DNA of 59,382 nt from Clostridiales bacterium (GTDB lineage Bacteria; Bacillota; Clostridia; Oscillospirales; Oscillospiraceae), in NCBI GenBank assembly GCA_902363045.1, contig CABIYX010000023.1:1-59382 (forward strand), written 5' to 3'. A program made the translations under genes and the position numbers. Under the pieces are notes generated by a model. The model had not been told where the DNA came from. It did no database searches and was given only the letters and a program-made list of their open reading frames with translations. Positions 48,742-58,087 of the stretch are shown here, one piece after another (the stretch's first letter is position 1; every line of letters starts with the position of its first letter).

Positions 48742-48936
48742 TCAGAGCGCGCCGGAAAAGACTCCGAGCGGAAACACGATGGCGGCGGTGAACAGACATA
48801 CGGCGGCCAGAGTGATGAGGGGGATGCCGATGAAGATCACCAGAAATCCCAAAATGTGATGGTGAAATAAAAACCTTTCCATTGCGTTGTCCATTTGGGC
48901 CTCTAAGCGGGAGAGCCGTTTCAAAAGCATGACCAT
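48742..48936 (-). CDS. Small membrane protein between kdpC and trkH
   Basis: A 64-residue protein: a basic amphipathic start (MVMLLKRLSRLEAQMDNAME) and a hydrophobic C-terminal half (LGFLVIFIGIPLITLAAVCL, then a second short segment). AAGGAGG precedes ATG 48936. It lies beyond the terminator after kdpC. Function unknown; a membrane accessory to potassium transport is possible from context. Confidence 0.6.
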   Translation of the reverse strand: MVMLLKRLSRLEAQMDNAMERFLFHHHILGFLVIFIGIPLITLAAVCLFTAAIVFPLGVFSGAL

Positions 48937-49038
48937 AGTGGATTCCTCCTTACAGCTCCTATGATAGCGCGCAGAAGCTAAAACCGGGACAAAGATATAT
49001 GGAATGAAATTAAGGATAAATAAGGCTCTCTTCCGAAG

Positions 49039-49080
49039 AAAAAGGGCCGTACAACCTGTGCGTGACAGGCTGTACAGCCG
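49039..49080 (-). terminator. Terminator after kdpC
   Basis: On the minus strand GGCTGTACAGCCTGT and ACAGGTTGTACGGCC form a long hairpin followed by CTTTTT. It closes the kdpFABC transcript. Confidence 0.85.
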
Positions 49081-49101
49081 GAGGAGCAAGGAGCGTAAAG
49101 G

Positions 49102-49776
49102 TCAGTTGCTTTCAGTGCTTGTCAGGCCCATCGCCTGGGCAATGTCCAGGTTGACGCCGAGAACATTGACCGTCTCTTCCCCGAAGATCCCCAGAAGTTT
49201 CCCCTGCGTGTTGTCCTCCACGATTTGTTTCAGGGTTTCTTGACTCAGACCGGAGGCTTCCGCGATGGCCGGGAGCTGGATCGCGGCGGATGCCGGGGAG
49301 ATGTGGGGGTCCAGTCCGGAGCCGGAGGCCGTCATCAGGTCGGTGGGAATGTCCTCCCGCTTGACATCCGGGTTTGAGGCGAGGAATTTCTCCACATCTG
49401 CCCTGACCCGCTGGACCAATGCGGGATTCGAGGGAGCGTAGTTATTGGAGCCGGAGGCCACCCCCGCGAAGGGACTGCCGTCATGGTAATACTGATTTCC
49501 CGCCGCATCCTCGTAATAGGTATTGTAGTGGTAGGCGGAGGGACGTCCCTTCATGAAATAGGGCTTGGTGAATTCCTGTCCAACATATTTGGATCCAACA
49601 GCCCGGCCATCCGCATAGACCAGACTGCCGCCAGCCTGCTCCGGGAACACTGCCGCAGAGATCCCGGTGAGCAGAACGGGAAATAAAAGGCCGCAGAGAA
49701 ACAGCAGGATCAGGGTCACGCCGAACGTCTGACGCAGCCCGCGAAAGAATGCGGTATGATTGGATGCTTCGTTCAT
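49102..49776 (-). CDS. kdpC: KdpC subunit of K+-transporting ATPase
   Basis: A 224-residue single-span subunit. The N-terminal membrane segment (TLILLFLCGLLFPVLLTGIS) is followed by the conserved GSKYVGQEFTKPYFMKGRPS and, near the end, DPHISPASAAIQLPAIAEAS. KdpC stabilises KdpA-KdpB. AAGGAGGTCCC precedes the ATG, 15 bases after kdpB. Confidence 0.95.
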   Translation of the reverse strand: MNEASNHTAFFRGLRQTFGVTLILLFLCGLLFPVLLTGISAAVFPEQAGGSLVYADGRAVGSKYVGQEFTKPYFMKGRPSAYHYNTYYEDAAGNQYYHDGSPFAGVASGSNNYAPSNPALVQRVRADVEKFLASNPDVKREDIPTDLMTASGSGLDPHISPASAAIQLPAIAEASGLSQETLKQIVEDNTQGKLLGIFGEETVNVLGVNLDIAQAMGLTSTESN

Positions 49777-49790
49777 GGTAAGGGACCTCC

Positions 49791-51842
49791 TTAGATACCT
49801 AGCAACACTAAAATAGGAGCAATGAGCAGATCGATCAGTTTAATTCCCACAAAGGGGGCGATGACGCCGCCCAGGCCATAGATCAGCATATTTCGCCCAA
49901 GCAGCTTGCCGGAGGACATGGGACGGTATTTGACGCCCTTCATGGCAAGCGGGATCAGGCAGGGGATGATGATGGCGTTGAAGATCAATGCAGAAAGGAT
50001 GGCGCTGTTCTGTGTCGCCAGCCCCATGATGTTCAGCACGCCCAGCTGGGGGACCGCCGCCATGAACATGGCGGGGATGATGGCAAAATACTTGGCGATG
50101 TCGTTGGCGATGGAGAAGGTGGTCAGGCTGCCCCGGGTGATGAGCAGCTGCTTGCCGATCTCCACCACCTCCAGGATCTTTGTGGGGTCGCTGTCCAGAT
50201 CCACCATATTGGCGGCCTCCTTGGCCGCGGTGGTTCCGGAGTTCATGGCAAGACCCACGTTGGCCTGGGCCAGAGCCGGGGCGTCGTTGGTGCCGTCGCC
50301 GGTCATGGCGACGATCTTGCCCTCCGACTGCTCCTGCTTGATCACACGGATCTTATCCTCGGGTTTACATTCGGCGATAAAGCCGTCCACACCGGCCTCC
50401 TTCGCGATGGTGGCGGCGGTGAGGGGGTTGTCGCCGGTACACATGATGGTCTTGATGCCGATGGCCCGCAGGCGCTCAAAGCGCTCCGCCATGCCGGGCT
50501 TCACCGTATCCTTCAGGTAGATGACGCCCAGGATCCTGTCGTCTTCGCACACTGCCAGCGGCGTGCCGCCCAGAGAGGAGACCTGCTCCACAATGGTGTG
50601 GAGATCAGGGGGGATGCTGCCGCCCTGTGTCTTGACATACTGTTCAATGGCATCCGACGCGCCCTTGCGGACCACCCTGCCGTCCGGCAGGTCCACGCCG
50701 CTCATGCGGGTCTGGGCCGTAAATTCGATGAACGCGGAGCCGGGGACCTCCTGGCTGTCATCCCCCATGCGCCGGGCCAGCTCCAGGGTGGATTTGCCCT
50801 CCGGCGTGTCGTCGTGGAGGCTGGTCAGCGCGGCGCAGCGGAGCAGCTCCTTGCGGTCAACCCCTTCTACCGGCAGGAAGTCCGCCGCCAGCCGGTTGCC
50901 GAAGGTGATGGTGCCTGTCTTGTCCAGGATCATCGTATCCACGTCGCCGCAGGCCTCCACCGCCTTGCCGGACATGGCGATCACATTGAACCGGGTGACC
51001 CGGTCCATGCCGGCGATGCCGATGGCGGAGAGCAGTCCGCCGATGGTGGTGGGGATCAGACAGACCATCAGGGCGATCAGGGTGGACAGAGGCAGCCGGA
51101 CCCCGCAGTATTGGCCGATGGGGTACAGGGTGACGATCACGATCAGGAAAATGATGGTCAGGGAGATCAGCAGGGTGTTCAGCGCGATCTCGTTGGGGGT
51201 CTTTTTCCGGGACGCGCCCTCCACCAGTGCGATCATCCGGTCCAGAAAGCTGTTGCCGGGGTCGGAGGTGATGCGGATCTTCAGCCAGTCGGATACCACG
51301 GTGGTGCCGCCGGTGACGGAGCAGAAGTCGCCGCCGCTCTCCCGGACCACCGGGGCGGATTCGCCGGTGATGGCGGACTCGTCCACGCTGGCGATGCCCT
51401 CAATGACCTCGCCGTCGCCGGGGATGATCTCTCCGGCCGTTACCATGACCACATCGCCCTTTCTCAGCTCGCTGGAGGAGACGACGCGCTCCTCGCCGTT
51501 TTCGTCCAGACGGCGGGCCCGGGTGTCCTTCTGCGTCTTTTTCAGGCTGGCGGCCTGGGCCTTTCCCCGGCCCTCCGCCACAGACTCGGCAAAGTTGGCA
51601 AAGAGCACCGTGACCAGCAGGATGACGGCGACGACCAGGTTGTAGGCGCGCAGGCCGCCATCCGTCTCGCCGAACAATCCCGGTACGATGGCCAGCAGCA
51701 GGGTAATGAAAAAGCCGATCTCCACCACAAACATGACGGGATTTTTGATCATATACCGGGGATCCAGTTTTTTGACCGCTCCAGGGAGGGCCTGCTTCAG
51801 GATCTCCGGCGTCAGCAGTTTTTTATTTTGTTTCTTGCTCAT
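49791..51842 (-). CDS. kdpB: KdpB, P-type ATPase subunit
   Basis: A 683-residue ATPase subunit energising K+ uptake. The actuator TGES is in [12 protein letters not shown], the phosphorylated aspartate in [14 protein letters not shown], the nucleotide-domain KGAS in [12 protein letters not shown], and the hinge [20 protein letters not shown] is intact. Seven membrane segments are visible. It sits between kdpA and kdpC. Full length for the family. Confidence 0.97.
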   Translation of the reverse strand: MSKKQNKKLLTPEILKQALPGAVKKLDPRYMIKNPVMFVVEIGFFITLLLAIVPGLFGETDGGLRAYNLVVAVILLVTVLFANFAESVAEGRGKAQAASLKKTQKDTRARRLDENGEERVVSSSELRKGDVVMVTAGEIIPGDGEVIEGIASVDESAITGESAPVVRESGGDFCSVTGGTTVVSDWLKIRITSDPGNSFLDRMIALVEGASRKKTPNEIALNTLLISLTIIFLIVIVTLYPIGQYCGVRLPLSTLIALMVCLIPTTIGGLLSAIGIAGMDRVTRFNVIAMSGKAVEACGDVDTMILDKTGTITFGNRLAADFLPVEGVDRKELLRCAALTSLHDDTPEGKSTLELARRMGDDSQEVPGSAFIEFTAQTRMSGVDLPDGRVVRKGASDAIEQYVKTQGGSIPPDLHTIVEQVSSLGGTPLAVCEDDRILGVIYLKDTVKPGMAERFERLRAIGIKTIMCTGDNPLTAATIAKEAGVDGFIAECKPEDKIRVIKQEQSEGKIVAMTGDGTNDAPALAQANVGLAMNSGTTAAKEAANMVDLDSDPTKILEVVEIGKQLLITRGSLTTFSIANDIAKYFAIIPAMFMAAVPQLGVLNIMGLATQNSAILSALIFNAIIIPCLIPLAMKGVKYRPMSSGKLLGRNMLIYGLGGVIAPFVGIKLIDLLIAPILVLLGI

Positions 51843-51857
51843 ATTGAACAGTCCTCC

Positions 51858-53618
51858 TCAGCCCCAAAGCGTCAGGTGCTCGGCGATGGGGCCCAGAGCC
51901 AGCGCCGGGAAGAAGGTCAGCGCGGCAAAGATGTAGACCACAAATACCAGGATCACAGAAAAACTGACTGTGCCGGTTTTCAGCGTCCCGGCAGACTCGT
52001 TTACACGGTTTTTCTTCATCAGCGAGCCTGCGATGGCCAGTTGGATCACAATGGGCAGATAGCGCCCCAGGAACATGACCAGCCCGGTGGTGATATTCCA
52101 GAAGTATGTATTGTCCGCCAGTCCCTCAAAGCCGGAGCCGTTGTTGGCGGCGGAGGAGGCGTATTCATACAGCACCTGGGTCAGGCCGTGAAAGCCCGGG
52201 TTTGTGATCCCCGCCTGTCCGGCAGCGGTGGACACCGCCAGGGCGGAGAAGGCCAGGATCAGCAAGGGGTGGATGATGATGGCCAGGGCCGTGAGCTTCA
52301 TCTCTCTGCCCTCGATCTTTTTGCCCAGATACTCCGGGGTGCGGCCCACCATCAGCCCACAGATAAAGACGGCCAAAATCGCGTACAGGATCATGTTCAT
52401 CAGGCCAACGCCCTTGCCGCCGAAGACACAGTTGAGCATCATGTGCAGCAGAGGGACCAGCCCGCCCAGGGGTGTCAGGGTGTCGTGCATATTGTTGACG
52501 GTCCCGGTGGTAAAGGATGTGGTCACTGTGGTGAACAGCGCGGACTGGGCGACGCCGAAGCGGACCTCCTTGCCCTCCATGCTGCCCATGGACTGGCTGA
52601 GACCGGCTTCCGCCAGCGCCGGATTGCCCTGGGACTCGGCCCAGAAGCAAAGCCCCAGGCCCACGGTAAATAGAATACTCATGGCGAGGAAGACGCTGCG
52701 CCCCTCTGCTCCGAACAGCCGGGCGGTCACTCCCTCCCGATGGACAGGCAGCGTCTGTTCCGCTTTCCTGCTCTCCTGACGCTCCCGCTGTCCATCGCCG
52801 GCCATCTTGCCGAAGGCGATGACACAGGCGCCGGGCAGCAGCATCATGGAATAGAGTTCGATCAGATTGGACAGGATGGTGGGATTCTCCATGGGTGTGC
52901 TGGAATTGGCTCCAAAGAAGCCGCCGCCGTTGGTGCCCAAATGCTTGATGATCTCCAGCGCCGCGACCGGGCCGGTGGCCAGCACCTGAAACGTGCCCTC
53001 CAGCGTCTCCACCACGATGTTTCCGGAGAAATTCTGCGGCACGCCCTGCCAGACCAAAAGCAGGCCGCCCACCAGAGAGAAGGGCAGGAGCACCCGGGTG
53101 GTGATCCGAACCAGGTCGGAAAAGAAGTTGCCCACGTTGTCCTTTGTTTTCCCGGCCAGCCCCCGGATGAAGGCCACGCAGGCGGCGTAGCCGCTGGCGG
53201 CGGAGACAAACATCATAAAGGTGATGACCAGCATCTGGCTCAAGTAGCTCAGGCCGGACTCACCGGAGTAGTGCTGTAAGTTCGTATTGGTCATGAAGCT
53301 GATGATGGTGTTGAAGGCCAGCGACGGCTCCATGCCTCCGATATGATTGGGGTTGAAGATCCCAATGCTCTGGATCCGCAGGATCAGATAGCCAATGGCG
53401 ATCATCACGGCGTTGGCGCCGAGCAGGGCCAGCGCGTACTGCCTCCAGTTCATACCCCTGTGCGGGTCAACGCCGCCGGCTTTGTAGATCAGGCCGTCGA
53501 TCCGGTCAAACACCGGGTCGGCGAAGGTGTGTTTTCCGGCGGCGATGTGATAAAGGTACCGTCCCACCGGAATGACAAGGATCAAATAAATGACCAATGT
53601 CAGGACCAGCTGTAACAT
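51858..53618 (-). CDS. kdpA: KdpA, K+-binding and translocating subunit
   Basis: A 586-residue membrane protein with ten hydrophobic segments and four pore loops, e.g. ISFMTNTNLQHYSGE, GTNGGGFFGANSSTPMENPT, TGTVNNMHDTLTPLGGLVPL and SSAANNGSGFEGLADNT. AGGAGGAG precedes the ATG. It follows kdpF by about 30 bases. Confidence 0.97.
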   Translation of the reverse strand: MLQLVLTLVIYLILVIPVGRYLYHIAAGKHTFADPVFDRIDGLIYKAGGVDPHRGMNWRQYALALLGANAVMIAIGYLILRIQSIGIFNPNHIGGMEPSLAFNTIISFMTNTNLQHYSGESGLSYLSQMLVITFMMFVSAASGYAACVAFIRGLAGKTKDNVGNFFSDLVRITTRVLLPFSLVGGLLLVWQGVPQNFSGNIVVETLEGTFQVLATGPVAALEIIKHLGTNGGGFFGANSSTPMENPTILSNLIELYSMMLLPGACVIAFGKMAGDGQRERQESRKAEQTLPVHREGVTARLFGAEGRSVFLAMSILFTVGLGLCFWAESQGNPALAEAGLSQSMGSMEGKEVRFGVAQSALFTTVTTSFTTGTVNNMHDTLTPLGGLVPLLHMMLNCVFGGKGVGLMNMILYAILAVFICGLMVGRTPEYLGKKIEGREMKLTALAIIIHPLLILAFSALAVSTAAGQAGITNPGFHGLTQVLYEYASSAANNGSGFEGLADNTYFWNITTGLVMFLGRYLPIVIQLAIAGSLMKKNRVNESAGTLKTGTVSFSVILVFVVYIFAALTFFPALALGPIAEHLTLWG

Positions 53619-53649
53619 AAGAAACTCCTCCTAAATGACATCCACAGTC

Positions 53650-53727
53650 TCAAAAACGCTCCGGATGTGCCAGTGCATAGACCAAATATCCGAACAGCAG
53701 TAAAATAATGAGCCCCAATAATAACAC
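53650..53727 (-). CDS. kdpF: KdpF small subunit
   Basis: A 25-residue peptide, one membrane span (LLLGLIILLLFGYLVYALAH) ending PERF, matching KdpF, a lipid-like stabiliser of the KdpABC complex. The GTG start at 53727 has AAAGGAGG upstream. Confidence 0.88.
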   Translation of the reverse strand: MLLLGLIILLLFGYLVYALAHPERF

Positions 53728-53752
53728 GGCGGCCGCCTCCTTTCCGCGACGC

Positions 53753-53854
53753 TCAGGCTTCCGGATCGTCCAGCTGCTTTTGACACCAGCGGACCAGAAG
53801 CCATACCATTCCAAAGCTGACGCCCAGCGTCCCGATCATGGTAAGATCCATCAT
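53753..53854 (-). CDS. 33-residue membrane peptide in the kdp leader
   Basis: MMDLTMIGTLGVSFGMVWLL with a charged end. The ATG ATG start overlaps the stop of the upstream 44-residue ORF, and AAAGGGGATT lies upstream. Position before kdpF recalls the small kdpZ/kdpY genes reported in front of clostridial kdpA (from memory); homology is not shown. Confidence 0.6.
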   Translation of the reverse strand: MMDLTMIGTLGVSFGMVWLLVRWCQKQLDDPEA

Positions 53855-53985
53855 ACCTGAATCCCCTTTCTGACATACGTGTGACGGAAAGCGGCCTGCA
53901 CCGATTTCCCCATGAGGTTCAGCGCGGCGGCAAGGCCGATCACCCCTCCCGCCATGATCAAACGCAGAAGCCAATACTCTGACAT
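53851..53985 (-). CDS. 44-residue membrane peptide, first gene of the kdpFABC transcript
   Basis: MSEYWLLRLIMAGGVIGLAA, one membrane span, then a basic C-terminus (QAAFRHTYVRKGIQ). AAGGAG lies 9 bases before ATG 53985. Coupled by overlap to the next small ORF. Probably an accessory subunit or regulator of the Kdp pump; not recognised. Confidence 0.6.
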   Translation of the reverse strand: MSEYWLLRLIMAGGVIGLAAALNLMGKSVQAAFRHTYVRKGIQV

Positions 53986-54067
53986 ACCATCGATCTCCTT
54001 TTGTTTCATTCATAGGACACAGATCTGTTTTGCATCCATAGCATACTGTGCTCCGCAATAAATGGGG

Positions 54068-54094
54068 ATTAAGGAACTGAAAACCGCATTAAGA
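54068..54094 (-). promoter_or_regulatory. ATTAAG repeats upstream of the kdp structural genes
   Basis: ATTAAGG (54068) and ATTAAGA (54088), 20 bases apart, lie about 85-110 bases before the first small ORF. The same ATTAAGA word occurs before trkH and before the KdpD-like gene. Confidence 0.5.
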
Positions 54095-54134
54095 AAAAAT
54101 AAACGCCGCTCCGCTTATAACAGCGGAGCGGCGT
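54091..54134 (-). terminator. Terminator overlapping the stop of the KdpD-like gene
   Basis: ACGCCGCTCCGCT (54103-54115) and AGCGGAGCGGCGT (54122-54134) form a 13-bp stem; on the minus strand TTATTTTTTCTT follows. It encloses the stop codon and separates the KdpD-like gene from the kdp structural genes. Confidence 0.88.
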
Positions 54135-56073
54135 GATTTTGTTCCTCCTGCAACCGGATGCGCTCCTGACTGAGGCCGCACTGGCTCAGTATGGCGATCA
54201 TCAGGTTTTTCTCAAAGGCGTCCGGAGCGGGAAAACCGGCCATTGGAATTCCGACGATCCCCATTCCTCCCTGCGTTCCTCTGACGGAAAGGAACATCCA
54301 TTTGGAGTTTGGGAGCGTATGGGTGGCCGCCCCTGCGTGCCTGTTATTCCGCTGTACCCACTGAGCGACCCCCATCTCGTCCGGGCCGAGCTCAGAGAGG
54401 ACCGGAGCGGCCTCGGACGGCTCCACCCGAAAGGACAGCTCCGCGCCGGTTCGGCTCAGCGCATAGAGGACCGGACGGTCAAACAGACGGTGGAGCTGCT
54501 CCGCAGTCAGCCGCAGACAGTCCCACTCTGTCCGCGCGTTTTGCAGCTTTTGACTGCTTTCCAAAAGCAGCTCGGTATAATAGCTTTTCTCCGCCGCCAG
54601 GCGCGCCTGCTCCTGCACACGGGTTGCCAGGGAATTCGCCAGGATACTGGAGAACAGCATGATCAAAAAGGTGACCGGATAGCTGGGTCCATCGGCCCGA
54701 AAGGAAAATCGCGGCTCTGTGAAAAAGAAATTGAAGGCGGCTACGCTCAGGAAGGAGGCCGCCGCCCCATAGAGATACCCCCTGGTCCAGACCGCCGTGA
54801 GCAGTACGCCGAGGAGATAAACAGGGATGATGTTCGACTCGCTGAGGCCGGCGCTGTGGAACAGAAAGCCCACTCCGGTGGAGAGCAGCAGCGTGCCCAA
54901 CATCACACCAGTATCCTTCCAGGTGAAGCGGAATTTGGGCGGATGCGGTGTTCCGTGCGGCTTTTTATACCGGGGCTGGTGGTCCGGGATGATGTACACA
55001 TCCAGATTGGTCAATTCGATCAGGCGGTCTGCCAGACTTTTCTTTCCAAACGGAAAAGCCTGCTTGTGGTTGATCCGGCCCATGACGATCTTGGTGACGC
55101 CGCTGACCCGGGCGTACTCCGCGATCTGCACAGCCGGGTCCGAGCCATATACAGTGGCGATCTGTGCCCCCAGCTGTTCCGCGAGGCGCAGGTTGCCGCG
55201 GAGCCGCGTCAGATTTTCGCCGGACAGCTCGCGCGTCTCCGGCGTCTGCACAAAGAGCGCGGTAAATCCGCTGTGGAAGGCCTCCGCCATCCGCGCGGCG
55301 GTCCGGATCACTCTGGCGTTGGAGGGCGCGGAGGAGAGGCAGATCAAAATATGCTCCCCCGCCCGGGCGCTTTTTTCGTTTCCCTCCCGCACCGCCGCGT
55401 GGTTCAGCTGGTCCGCCGTCCGGCGCATGGCGATCTCCCGTAACGCCCTCAGGTTGTCCACAGAGAAAAAATGGGAAAGGGCCTGCCTGGCCTGGCGCTC
55501 CCGATAGACCTTCCCTGTTTGCAGGCGCTTCATCAGCTCGTCCGGCTCGATGTCCACCAGCTCCACCTGCTCCGCCCGGTCAAAAACGCGGTCCGGGATC
55601 CGCTCGCTGACCTCGATCCCGGTGATGGAGGATACCAGGTCGTGCAGAGACTCCAAATGCTGCACATTGACGGTCGTATAGACATGGATGCCGGCTTGCA
55701 GCAGTTCCTCCACATCCTGATACCGTTTTGTGTGGCGGCTGCCCGGCGCGTTCGTATGGGCCAGCTCATCCACCAAAATCAGATGGGGTTTTCTTTGCAG
55801 CGCCAGATCCAGATCGAACTCCCGCAGCCGAAGCCCATGGTACTCGATCTCTGCCGGAGGAAGCGTCTCCAGCCCCTCCAGCAGGGCCAGGGTATCCGGC
55901 CGGGCGTGGGGCTCGACATATCCAACGACAACGTCAACGCCCTCTTGCTTGGCCTGATGGGCCGCTTCCAACATGGCGTATGTTTTTCCGACTCCCGCGG
56001 CGTATCCGAAGAAGATTTTGAGTCTCCCGGGAGCGGCGGTATGAGGAAGATGCTGCGTTTCTAAGAGCTCCAT
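54115..56073 (-). CDS. KdpD-like sensor protein lacking the histidine kinase
   Basis: A 652-residue KdpD homologue without HisKA/HATPase. The KdpD N-terminal domain has an intact Walker A (FGYAAGVGKTYAML) and Walker B-like LILVDELAHTNAPG with RYQDVEELLQAGIH. A USP-like domain (about 240-360), four DUF4118 membrane segments (about 390-490) and a GAF-like domain follow; the protein ends after LSQERIRLQEEQ at residue 652. The natural stop lies inside a perfect terminator, so the shortness is a design, not a random truncation. It may sense nucleotide or cyclic di-AMP and work with the second KdpD, which has the kinase but a degenerate Walker A. AGGAGA precedes the ATG. Confidence 0.88.
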   Translation of the reverse strand: MELLETQHLPHTAAPGRLKIFFGYAAGVGKTYAMLEAAHQAKQEGVDVVVGYVEPHARPDTLALLEGLETLPPAEIEYHGLRLREFDLDLALQRKPHLILVDELAHTNAPGSRHTKRYQDVEELLQAGIHVYTTVNVQHLESLHDLVSSITGIEVSERIPDRVFDRAEQVELVDIEPDELMKRLQTGKVYRERQARQALSHFFSVDNLRALREIAMRRTADQLNHAAVREGNEKSARAGEHILICLSSAPSNARVIRTAARMAEAFHSGFTALFVQTPETRELSGENLTRLRGNLRLAEQLGAQIATVYGSDPAVQIAEYARVSGVTKIVMGRINHKQAFPFGKKSLADRLIELTNLDVYIIPDHQPRYKKPHGTPHPPKFRFTWKDTGVMLGTLLLSTGVGFLFHSAGLSESNIIPVYLLGVLLTAVWTRGYLYGAAASFLSVAAFNFFFTEPRFSFRADGPSYPVTFLIMLFSSILANSLATRVQEQARLAAEKSYYTELLLESSQKLQNARTEWDCLRLTAEQLHRLFDRPVLYALSRTGAELSFRVEPSEAAPVLSELGPDEMGVAQWVQRNNRHAGAATHTLPNSKWMFLSVRGTQGGMGIVGIPMAGFPAPDAFEKNLMIAILSQCGLSQERIRLQEEQNHAAPLL

Positions 56074-56171
56074 AAGAGATTTCTCCTAAGACATCTATAT
56101 TGAGCATACGATATATTTTCTAAATTTTATCATGAGAAATGCTATGAACGTATAAGAAAGATAAAATTGGC

Positions 56172-56189
56172 ATTAAGATCAGATAAGGA
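56172..56189 (-). promoter_or_regulatory. ATTAAGA motif upstream of the KdpD-like gene
   Basis: ATTAAGA (56172) and a weaker ATAAGGA (56183), 11 bases apart, about 100 bases before the ATG. Confidence 0.45.
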
Positions 56190-56574
56190 TAGGCGCAAAA
56201 ATGTTAATGCCTTTCTTTGATTCAGAATAGCATTGCTTGTGTGGGAACAGAGCATTTATGTGGCTCCTGATTATGGGACCCGCTTATGCCGGTCTCATAA
56301 ATACACGGTTACGAATATTCGTGAATAGATGTTCAAGCGGTTCAAAGAAAAACGTGCGGAGAATCGACAGAGCAGCGGCGTTTGCAGAATCTTGATCCTG
56401 CTGAAGAACCCTTACAGGGACCTTAATTATTTCCATGCTAATCTAAGTCTACACCTAAATGACCGCCCGCCCCGTATATCCATAAGGTCGGAAATCAGCC
56501 CGGAAAACTCTCTATTTCCACGCTCTCGGAATTGTGATAAAATGGAACTACCTTAATGAAAAGGGAGCTGAATT
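56190..56574. other. Intergenic region between kdp locus and XRE gene
   Basis: About 380 bases without a supportable gene. A 75-codon frame at 56329-56556 lacks a ribosome site and has no protein-like pattern. AT-rich with short inverted repeats (ACGAATATTCGT near 56311-56322). I looked for a cyclic di-AMP riboswitch and saw none. Confidence 0.4.
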
Positions 56575-57375
56575 GTGGCTTTAACCATTCAAGAAAGGCT
56601 GAAAGACCTGCGTGTGGAGCGTGGCTTGACGCTGGAACAGCTTGCAGAGCAGACGCACCTCTCCAAGTCTGTGCTGGGCAGCTATGAATCGGACGAGTAT
56701 AAGGACATCAGCCACTATGCCCTTATCAAGCTGGCAAAATTTTACGGCGTGACCGCCGATTATCTGCTGGGGCTGTCCCAAACAAGAAATCACCCAAACG
56801 CTGATCTTTCAGACCTGCGTTTGAGTGATGATATGATTGTACTCTTAAAAAGTGGGCTGGTGGATAATTCACTCTTGTGCGAGCGGGCAGTACACCTGGA
56901 TTTTCCCCGGCTGATGGCTGACCTCGAAATTTATGTAAACGGTATTGCTGGCAAACAGGTGCAGAGTGCAAACGCTATTGTAGACGCTGTGAGCGCAACC
57001 ATTATGAAGCAGCACAATCCCGGCTTGTCCGACCCGCAGTTACGACAGCTTATTGCCGCCCATATTGACGATGACAGCTTTTGCCGCTATGTGATACAGC
57101 AGGACATAAACAAGATAGCCCTCGACTTGCGGGAAGCCCATAAGGACGATTTTTTCAGCGTCTCGGAGGACAACCCACTGGAAGATTTCTTGCAGATTGT
57201 TGACGAAGCTGCTAGCCCAGACAGCGACCCGGAGCAAGCGGCTTTGGCGTTTATCTGTAAGCGGCTCAAATTGAATTTGAAAAAGCTATCCGAAGAAGAA
57301 AAGAAGTGGCTGAAAAAGATTGCACAGAAGTCGGACTTACTGAAAAATCCAAACCCACAACGGGGGAAAAAATAA
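56575..57375 (+). CDS. XRE-family regulator with long C-terminal domain
   Basis: A 266-residue protein. The N-terminal HTH (TIQERLKDLRVERGLTLEQL, then HLSKSVLGSYES) and YGVTADYLLGLSQTR are typical of XRE regulators carried on Firmicutes integrative elements. The C-terminal 180 residues are helical and acidic, of unknown role. The GTG at 56575 is preceded by AAAAGGGAGC. It is followed by an unrelated zinc-ribbon protein. Confidence 0.78.
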   Translation: MALTIQERLKDLRVERGLTLEQLAEQTHLSKSVLGSYESDEYKDISHYALIKLAKFYGVTADYLLGLSQTRNHPNADLSDLRLSDDMIVLLKSGLVDNSLLCERAVHLDFPRLMADLEIYVNGIAGKQVQSANAIVDAVSATIMKQHNPGLSDPQLRQLIAAHIDDDSFCRYVIQQDINKIALDLREAHKDDFFSVSEDNPLEDFLQIVDEAASPDSDPEQAALAFICKRLKLNLKKLSEEEKKWLKKIAQKSDLLKNPNPQRGKK

Positions 57376-57418
57376 GGACTTTACAAATCAAAATATAAAA
57401 CTGTAGGAGGTGATAACA

Positions 57419-58087
57419 TTGAGTGAAAAAACAAAAATTCTTTGTCCCTACTGTTTAATAAAAGAAATCGCTCCCATACAGGATATATGCCCTGTCTGCT
57501 ATTCAAAAGAAGATGAATTAGAGCAAAATAGTTGGGACGATCTGCGAGAACGCAATAATACTGATGAAATCCAGATGTTTACCCTGGCAAAGAAAGTTGA
57601 TGAAGCGTTCCAAGTGCCAGAAAATGAAGCATACGCTTGCAGAGAGAGACATGAAATAAATCGGGCTGAGACTTTGAAACAGAAAATGGATGTATTTCAC
57701 CGACGGCGCATCCTCTGTATGGTGGAGATATTTTCCCATATTGATTGTAGCATCCTTTTCGATAATCATATTGATTTGAAACAGTATTGGACAAATATTC
57801 AGGATTATGCTCAACAGCACATCTCTGCTGAACAGCTCGAAAAAATGAACGATTACCTTCGGTCACAGATTATGTGGAAGTCCCTATCTAGTCAGCAGAT
57901 GGATTTGGCAGCGGAACTGCTTAGTTTCTGGTGCGGCGAAGATGTGCTTGATTGGAGTTATTCCCAATATTTTGAGATTGCAGCAAGTAATCTTAAATCA
58001 TTTATTGAGAAGAAGCTGTTTATAGAGATTTTGTGTAAGCATTTTGCAGATGTGATGTCTTTGCCGGTCAAACGATTAAGCAAATAA
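57419..58087 (+). CDS. Zinc-ribbon protein of unknown function
   Basis: A 222-residue AT-rich gene. The N-terminus has two CxxC knuckles (ILCPYCLIKE and DICPVCYSKE), a likely zinc ribbon; the rest is helical with many aromatic and charged residues. The TTG at 57419 has AGGAGG 8 bases upstream; a GTG at 57410 overlaps that site. No family recognised. It probably belongs with the upstream regulator to a mobile element. Confidence 0.65.
   Translation: MSEKTKILCPYCLIKEIAPIQDICPVCYSKEDELEQNSWDDLRERNNTDEIQMFTLAKKVDEAFQVPENEAYACRERHEINRAETLKQKMDVFHRRRILCMVEIFSHIDCSILFDNHIDLKQYWTNIQDYAQQHISAEQLEKMNDYLRSQIMWKSLSSQQMDLAAELLSFWCGEDVLDWSYSQYFEIAASNLKSFIEKKLFIEILCKHFADVMSLPVKRLSK

Noticed and set aside
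50598..52673. 691-codon plus-strand ORF opposite kdpB and kdpA
   Set aside because: A shadow of GC-rich codon bias; its His/Gly/Asp/Gln-rich sequence has no domain and the opposite strand encodes well-conserved Kdp subunits.
56074..56574. Cyclic di-AMP (ydaO/kdp) riboswitch or small ORF upstream of the KdpD-like gene
   Set aside because: No sequence resembling the conserved riboswitch cores was seen, and the 75-codon frame at 56329 has no ribosome site.
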